Shown one piece after another: positions 1-3,955 of a DNA stretch of 6,628 nucleotides. Below the pieces are notes generated by a model that searched no databases, was not told the origin of the DNA, and worked only from the letters and a program-made list of their open reading frames with translations. The DNA is from Candidatus Coatesbacteria bacterium RBG_13_66_14 (GTDB lineage Bacteria > RBG-13-66-14), in NCBI GenBank assembly GCA_001774505.1, contig MFAF01000084.1, positions 182 to 6,809 of the forward strand, given 5' to 3'. The stretch's first letter is position 1. Each line of letters begins with the position of its first letter. The translations under genes were made by a program, and so were the position numbers.

Positions 1-824
1 AATCCGAGAACCCCCCGCTTGTCCTCGGCGCCGACGGTCGCGCTGCCGCCGTTGTCATGCGCCGTTCCCGGCACCGTGGTGTCCCGGTAGTTGACCCTCA
101 TCTCGTAGGAGGTCATGTTGAGGATGACCTGGAGGCTGACCGTGCCGTCTACCAGGTCCTCGTATCCCCGGATACCCCAGTCTTCCCAGGAGATGATGAA
201 GAGGTTGCCCACGGTGTCGTAGTAGCAGTGGCTGTTCTCGAGCATCACCCCGTCGTCCCAGAAGGGGGTGAAGAACGTGTGGGGGTTGTAGAGGGTACCC
301 TCAGAGGGCAGGGGGCGGTTCGCGTAATCGGCGTACGAGCCGTCGTTGTAGTACTTGCTCTCGAAGCCGACGAGGAAGTTCGTGCTGACGTACGCGGTCG
401 AGTAGGTTCCGCCGCTGCCGAACTTCGTGTTGTCGTAGAACATGAAGTCGCCGGGCAGGGTCAGCGCGACCACGTGGTCGTCGGGACCGCCGAAGTTGAT
501 CTCGGTGCCGTCGGTGATGACGTACCAGTTGGTTGACGGACCGCCGCTCTGATCGGGGGCGTTGTCTATGTACGCGTAGTACTCAGGATTCCTCATCGTC
601 TCGAGATTGTCGGAATCCAAGCCGCCGTCGTACTCGGAGCCGAGGTCGTCCCCGCCCTGTATATCATCGTGCCGGGCCAGGAAGCGGTCCAGATTCAGAC
701 CGATGAAATCGGGAATCCGGGACGAAACGCTCACGGCCTTATCGGCGCTGATGACGAAGGGGGTTTCGGCGTGCACCGTGCACACCAAGACCATCAAAGA
801 GAGAACCAGCAGGAGTTTCCGCAT
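1..824 (-). CDS. Secreted protein with PFWDD-type beta domain (partial, 3' end outside window)
   Basis: Reading the minus strand from the ATG at 824 gives 274 uninterrupted codons that run off the left edge, so the C-terminus is missing. Residues 1-19 are a typical Sec signal peptide: Arg2-Lys3, a Leu/Val-rich core, then Val-His-Ala with likely cleavage before Glu20. Cys15 lies in the core without a proper lipobox, so a lipoprotein is unlikely. The mature part is acidic and rich in Tyr, Gly, Asp and Asn. Residues 100-274 follow a pattern familiar from many bacterial exported proteins: a 'VALTLP' strand with 'FMFYDN', a 'VSTNFLVGF' strand, 'FFTPFWDD' (184-191), 'LFIISWEDW' (208-216), 'VSLQVIL' (229-235) and 'SATVGAED' (261-268). 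This beta-sandwich is usually one module of large surface or secreted proteins, sometimes with proteases or adhesion repeats. No catalytic motif is visible. The start is supported by GGAGGAG four bases upstream. The gene has its own promoter and is probably not part of the upstream operon. Exact function unknown. Confidence 0.88.
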   Translation of the reverse strand, partial: MRKLLLVLSLMVLVCTVHAETPFVISADKAVSVSSRIPDFIGLNLDRFLARHDDIQGGDDLGSEYDGGLDSDNLETMRNPEYYAYIDNAPDQSGGPSTNWYVITDGTEINFGGPDDHVVALTLPGDFMFYDNTKFGSGGTYSTAYVSTNFLVGFESKYYNDGSYADYANRPLPSEGTLYNPHTFFTPFWDDGVMLENSHCYYDTVGNLFIISWEDWGIRGYEDLVDGTVSLQVILNMTSYEMRVNYRDTTVPGTAHDNGGSATVGAEDKRGVLG

Positions 825-828
825 GAGT

Positions 829-835
829 CTCCTCC
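829..835 (-). promoter_or_regulatory. Strong ribosome binding site of the secreted-protein gene
   Basis: The minus strand reads GGAGGAG, then ACTC, then the ATG at 824. This is a near-perfect Shine-Dalgarno sequence at a short but workable distance. It fixes the start of the signal-peptide-bearing gene and is the strongest such site in the window. Confidence 0.85.
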
Positions 836-863
836 GTGTATGGCTGAAAGTTAATCCTTATGA

Positions 864-897
864 GTGCGCAAGAGCGTTGCCCTTTGCACCGTAAGGG
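864..897 (-). other. Leader inverted repeats (alternative hairpins)
   Basis: The leader between the promoter and the start codon at 824 contains two mutually exclusive stems on the minus strand. One is GTGC (889-886) plus GCAA (880-877) pairing with TTGC (871-868) plus GCAC (867-864), with a five-base bulge and the loop CGCTC. The other is CCCTT (897-893) pairing with AAGGG (884-880) across an eight-base loop. They share bases 880-884 and so cannot form together. No known riboswitch family is recognised, and short stems of this kind arise by chance. The pairing is seen directly; any regulatory role is inference. Confidence 0.3.
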
Positions 898-911
898 TGT
901 GCTAAAGAGCT

Positions 912-954
912 ATTATACCTTGGAAACCTTACCATGGACCCCGGGGGGTGTCAA
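912..954 (-). promoter_or_regulatory. Sigma70-like promoter (possibly two overlapping) for the secreted-protein gene
   Basis: The minus strand carries a perfect -35 hexamer TTGACA (954-949). Seventeen bases later comes TAAGGT (931-926), preceded by TGG, which makes an extended -10. A perfect TATAAT lies at 917-912, but it is 31 bases from TTGACA and has no good -35 of its own (GGTCCA at the 17-base spacing). Either one promoter uses the TGG-TAAGGT element, or a second start uses TATAAT. Transcription would begin near 919 or 905, giving a leader of about 80-95 bases. The A/T-rich -10 area stands out from the GC-rich surroundings. Confidence 0.65.
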
Positions 955-962
955 GGGGTTTT

Positions 963-975
963 CCGGCTTCGCCGG
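963..975 (-). terminator. Short GC hairpin after the operon, possible weak terminator
   Basis: Ten bases past the deacetylase stop codon the minus strand reads CCGGC-GAA-GCCGG, a five-base-pair GC stem with a three-base loop. It is followed by AAAACCCC rather than a U-tract, so it is not a canonical intrinsic terminator in this direction. Its position between the last operon gene and the next promoter fits 3'-end stabilisation or weak termination. It could also be a chance palindrome. Confidence 0.25.
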
Positions 976-984
976 CGCATTTAT

Positions 985-1887
985 TCAACCGTGTCGGGAA
1001 CGCCGTCCTTTCTGCACGGAGGCGCTCAGAAGGGTGAAGCGGTTGATCATCCGGTTGTTCAAATCCTCGGCCCAATAGCGTCCCGGCGAGCGCAAGCCCA
1101 ACCTGACCGCCAGGGCGCCCACGCCGTCGGTGAGGTACATGCCCGTCCGGGCCACGGCCATGGGGGTTCGACGACTCCACCCCGGCCTCGACGTCACGGC
1201 GATTCCATAGGTGTAGCCGGTCTCCCGCAGGGCGGCCATGAGCCGAGCGTCGAAGCGGCCGAAGGGGTAGCTGAAGGCCTCCGGGGCCCGGCCCAGCTCC
1301 GCGGTTATCGCCGCGCGGGACTCGCGGAGCTCCCGTTCCAGCTCTGCGTCGTCCAGGGCGGTGAGGTCCCGGTGGGTGACGCCGTGGCTCTCGAACCGGA
1401 CGAGACCGCCGACGGCCATCTCCCGCGCCTGGGTCCAGCTCAGGTGGCGGAAGGCGCCGCGGGCCAGGGGCTGATCCCAGTCGTTCGACCGCCCCATGTA
1501 ACCTGTCACCAGAAAAACGGTGGCCGGCAGCCCCAATTCCCTCAACACGGGGCACGCCCCCGTGTACACCGATTCGTAACCGTCGTCGAAGGTGAGCACC
1601 ACACCGCGTCCCGCGTCTCCCTTGCGCCCGAGGGTGTCCAGGTAATCCGTGAGGTGGAGTACCGGAAGCCCCGAGGAGCGGATGAACTCCATCTGACGCC
1701 GGAAAGCCCCCACGGTGAGCCAGGTCCCGCCTAGCTCGGGACGGTTCTGCACCTTGTGGTAGGTCAGGATGACGACCGGCTCGGGGCGCACCGTCCCGTA
1801 GCGCCGCCGGTGGTAAAAACGCAGAAAAACGACGAGCGCGAGAAGTCCCGCTCCGAAGGAGAGGACAAACCAATCCGGGGCCGTCAC
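985..1887 (-). CDS. Membrane-anchored NodB/CE4-family polysaccharide deacetylase
   Basis: This 300-residue protein should hydrolyse N-acetyl (or O-acetyl) groups from a polysaccharide using a divalent metal. Residues 6-24 form one hydrophobic segment, followed by a basic stretch (RFYHRRR). The NodB domain covers about 37-235 and opens with 'VVILTYHKV', as in IcaB/PgaB-like deacetylases. Motif 1 is TFDDG (99-103), with Asp101 as likely catalytic base and Asp102 as metal ligand. Motif 2 is SHGVTH (167-172), giving ligands His168 and His172. Motif 3 is SYPFG (206-210). All the key metal site residues are present, so it should be active. The GTG start at 1887 is chosen because it overlaps the GH57 stop in GTGA, has GGCGGAG four bases upstream, and places the hydrophobic segment at the N-terminus. 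The frame stays open for 480 codons further upstream, but that part is a shadow of the GH57 gene. The substrate cannot be told: peptidoglycan, poly-GlcNAc or another N-acetylated glycan are all possible. Confidence 0.9.
   Translation of the reverse strand: MTAPDWFVLSFGAGLLALVVFLRFYHRRRYGTVRPEPVVILTYHKVQNRPELGGTWLTVGAFRRQMEFIRSSGLPVLHLTDYLDTLGRKGDAGRGVVLTFDDGYESVYTGACPVLRELGLPATVFLVTGYMGRSNDWDQPLARGAFRHLSWTQAREMAVGGLVRFESHGVTHRDLTALDDAELERELRESRAAITAELGRAPEAFSYPFGRFDARLMAALRETGYTYGIAVTSRPGWSRRTPMAVARTGMYLTDGVGALAVRLGLRSPGRYWAEDLNNRMINRFTLLSASVQKGRRSRHG
1884..1887 (-). promoter_or_regulatory. GTGA stop-start overlap coupling GH57 and deacetylase genes
   Basis: The GH57 stop codon TGA (1886-1884) overlaps the deacetylase start GTG (1887-1885). 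A Shine-Dalgarno-like GGCGGAG lies at 1898-1892, inside the last GH57 codons. This is a classic arrangement for translational coupling and decides the deacetylase start. Confidence 0.8.
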
Positions 1888-3953
1888 GGCGCTCCGCCGG
1901 TGGACAGGGTGAAACGCGCCTCCATCCGCCTCTCCTCGCCGGGCGCCAGACTCAGAGACCAGGCCCAGACGAGCTGAAGCCCCTGCCAGCTCCTCTTTAT
2001 CCCCGCCTCGGTGCCCTCGACGGTGATCACGGGGGATGACCAGAGGGACGCGGCCGGCTCCGCCTCGCTCGTGACGACGAGTCCCGCCCGGCGGTCGGCC
2101 AGCGACCAGGAGGCGACGGACCCGCGCCCGTGGCGCCCGGTGATTTTTTGCGGGACCGGTCCCGAGCTTCCCGTGCTGTGGAAGGTCAACTCGAGGTCGC
2201 GGGGACCGCTGGGCGGCGAGGGTGAGGAATCGAGCGCCAGGGTCATCGCGACCGCTTTCGAGCCGGTGTTGACGAGCGTCACCGTACAACCCCAACCGCC
2301 ACGGACCGGGGAGTACGCGAGCTCGACCCCGACCTTCCCCCCGCCGGGGGATACCGACCCGGTGTAACCGACCCGGGACCCGCGCACCACGGGTCCGGTG
2401 AGCTCGGGGAAGAGGGCCACCCCGGTCCCGGCCAGCAGGCGCTCCTTCGCTGCGTTCCCGGGCATGACGACCAGCCGGCAGAACCCGCGTCGGGCCCGGT
2501 CCACGGTGAAGCCGCGCTCGTTGCCCCGATGGTACGGCTCGGGGATGCGGGTGAAGCCCCCGGCCAGGCCGGCGGGCGGGGCCTTGGACAGCCAGTCGAG
2601 CACCGCCCCCCCGTGATCCAGCACCAGGGTCTGCTCCGGATCGCTCACGACGACCCCGGGGCGGCCGAGCCTCTCGTAATCGCACTCCACTACCCGGCGG
2701 CGGGAACCGCGGTCCAGCCGGGCCAGCACCTCGGCCAGACAGCGGTAGCAGTGGTGGCGGAGAAAGTGGTAGTACACCCCCCCGAAGAGGCCGTGCCAGT
2801 AGCCGTCGTTCACCGCGGCGGCGTCGAGGAGGTCCAACAGGCGATCCGCCTCGGCGGGCTCCAGGGCGTCTTCCGCGCCGGCGAGGCGGTCTCGGGTGTG
2901 GAGATAGGCCAGGTGCAGACGGCCGGCCGCGGGGTACTTCACCAGAAAATTGCGCCAGTGGGTTCCACGGGCGAACCGCTTGACCTCGAGCCGGAGCTCG
3001 GGGGCCAGGCCCGCCTTTTCGAGTCGCCCCGGAAGCGACTCCAGGCGGCTCCGGGCCTCCGTGGGAAGCGCCCAGACACCCATCCGGTCGTAGGAGGCCG
3101 TGGGAAGGTAGACAAGTCTCCGCGGCGGCTCCTGCTCCAGGGCCTCGGAGAGGAGCACCGTCTCGATCCAGGGCGGGTCGGAAAGCCCGCTCAAGAAACG
3201 GGCCATCCACCCGTCGCGGTAGCACAGGTCGTAGGTCGTCCCCCGTCGGGCGGGCCAGAGGCCCATCGTCTCCGCGTCGCTCATCACGACCACGACGGCG
3301 CGTCCGGCGGGAGCGATTGGGCGGCAACCCGCAAGGTACTCCACGGTCCGCTCCGGCTCCTCCCAGGGGATGAGGTAGCGGATCGGCTCGTCAATGGGGA
3401 AGACCGCCAGGACCTCCCCGTCGTGCTCCGTGGAGAAGATGGAGTGCATCTGAACGGGTCGCCAACCCAGATCGAGGAAATGCCGGTGGTCCAGCAGCGT
3501 GTACCTGTACCCGGCCCGCGCCAGGTCGGCGGCCAGCTCCGGCTCCCAGACCCGCTCGGCCAGCCAGGCGCCCCAAGGCCGGCGGCCGAAGAGCTCCTCC
3601 ACGCGACAAAATAGTCGGGTGAGCTGCCGGTGACGGTCCCCGGCGGGGATCATGGGCAGAATCGGCTCGTAGTAGCCTCCCCCCAGGATCTCCAGCCGAC
3701 CGACGATGACGAGCGAGCGCAGAAGCTCGATGAACGGGCGCCGGTTTACAAGGAGCCAGTCCAGGAGCGCACCGGAGATGTGGAGGTTGAACTTCAGCCC
3801 GCTCGAGGAAAGGGCCTCGACCAGCGGTGAGTAGCTCCGGCGATAGGCATACTCGAAGGTCCCGGGAAAATTACCGACCGGTTGGTGCAGGTGAAAGAGG
3901 ATCGGCACCAGCAGAGGGGACGAACCGCGCGAGGCGGCGGGGCGGGGGGGCAT
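1884..3953 (-). CDS. Glycoside hydrolase family 57 enzyme, 4-alpha-glucanotransferase/alpha-amylase type
   Basis: The 689-residue product has no signal peptide and should act in the cytoplasm on alpha-1,4-glucans (maltodextrin, glycogen), by transfer or hydrolysis with retention. It resembles the Thermococcus litoralis 4-alpha-glucanotransferase along its length. Residues 17-350 carry the barrel: 'FHLHQPVGNF' (20-29), 'YYEPILPMIP' (94-103), 'WLAERVWEPEL' (130-140) with the nucleophile Glu133, and 'VFPIDEPIRYLIP' (184-196). The acid/base loop is 'MSDAETMGLWP' (224-234), where Asp226 aligns with the catalytic Asp of the 'HDDGEKFG' loop. A central region follows, with 'LVYLPTASYDRMGVWALP' (280-297) and 'NDGYWHGLFGGVY' (382-394). 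From about 420 onward is the beta-sandwich domain (DUF1926 type). The length fits the family. The ATG at 3953 overlaps the kinase stop by one base (TGATG), with a weak AGGGT eight bases upstream. A GTG at codon 16 is a possible alternative start. Transferase versus hydrolase activity cannot be decided here. Confidence 0.92.
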   Translation of the reverse strand: MPPRPAASRGSSPLLVPILFHLHQPVGNFPGTFEYAYRRSYSPLVEALSSSGLKFNLHISGALLDWLLVNRRPFIELLRSLVIVGRLEILGGGYYEPILPMIPAGDRHRQLTRLFCRVEELFGRRPWGAWLAERVWEPELAADLARAGYRYTLLDHRHFLDLGWRPVQMHSIFSTEHDGEVLAVFPIDEPIRYLIPWEEPERTVEYLAGCRPIAPAGRAVVVVMSDAETMGLWPARRGTTYDLCYRDGWMARFLSGLSDPPWIETVLLSEALEQEPPRRLVYLPTASYDRMGVWALPTEARSRLESLPGRLEKAGLAPELRLEVKRFARGTHWRNFLVKYPAAGRLHLAYLHTRDRLAGAEDALEPAEADRLLDLLDAAAVNDGYWHGLFGGVYYHFLRHHCYRCLAEVLARLDRGSRRRVVECDYERLGRPGVVVSDPEQTLVLDHGGAVLDWLSKAPPAGLAGGFTRIPEPYHRGNERGFTVDRARRGFCRLVVMPGNAAKERLLAGTGVALFPELTGPVVRGSRVGYTGSVSPGGGKVGVELAYSPVRGGWGCTVTLVNTGSKAVAMTLALDSSPSPPSGPRDLELTFHSTGSSGPVPQKITGRHGRGSVASWSLADRRAGLVVTSEAEPAASLWSSPVITVEGTEAGIKRSWQGLQLVWAWSLSLAPGEERRMEARFTLSTGGAP

Positions 3954-3955
3954 CA
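3951..3955 (-). promoter_or_regulatory. TGATG stop-start overlap coupling kinase and GH57 genes
   Basis: On the minus strand the kinase ends in TGA (3955-3953) and the GH57 gene starts with ATG (3953-3951), sharing one base. Only a weak AGGGT (3966-3962) precedes the ATG, so translation of GH57 probably depends on ribosomes finishing the kinase. Confidence 0.75.

Noticed and set aside
57..536. A 159-codon plus-strand open frame
   Set aside because: It lies opposite the signal-peptide-bearing gene, and its Val/Glu/Asp-rich repetitive translation mirrors that gene's Asp/Tyr/Asn codons.
770..783. Cys15 of the exported protein as a lipoprotein attachment site
   Set aside because: The residues before it (Val-Leu-Val) do not form a lipobox, since a small residue is needed just before the Cys, and Val-His-Ala a few residues later is a good signal peptidase I site.
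934..1734. A 266-codon plus-strand open frame
   Set aside because: It is antisense to the deacetylase and starts in the intergenic promoter region; no domain is recognisable and composition is shadow-like.
1888..3327. An open minus-strand frame continuous with the deacetylase, suggesting a 780-residue fusion protein
   Set aside because: This part lies out of frame inside the GH57 gene, which has clear family motifs throughout. Its translation is low-complexity Arg/Gly/Pro-rich, as expected of a shadow frame in GC-rich DNA. The GTG at 1887 with its ribosome site explains the real start.
2529..3614. A 361-codon plus-strand open frame
   Set aside because: It is antisense to the GH57 gene, has no recognisable domain, and is rich in Gly, Val, Arg and Pro; it is a product of codon bias on the other strand.
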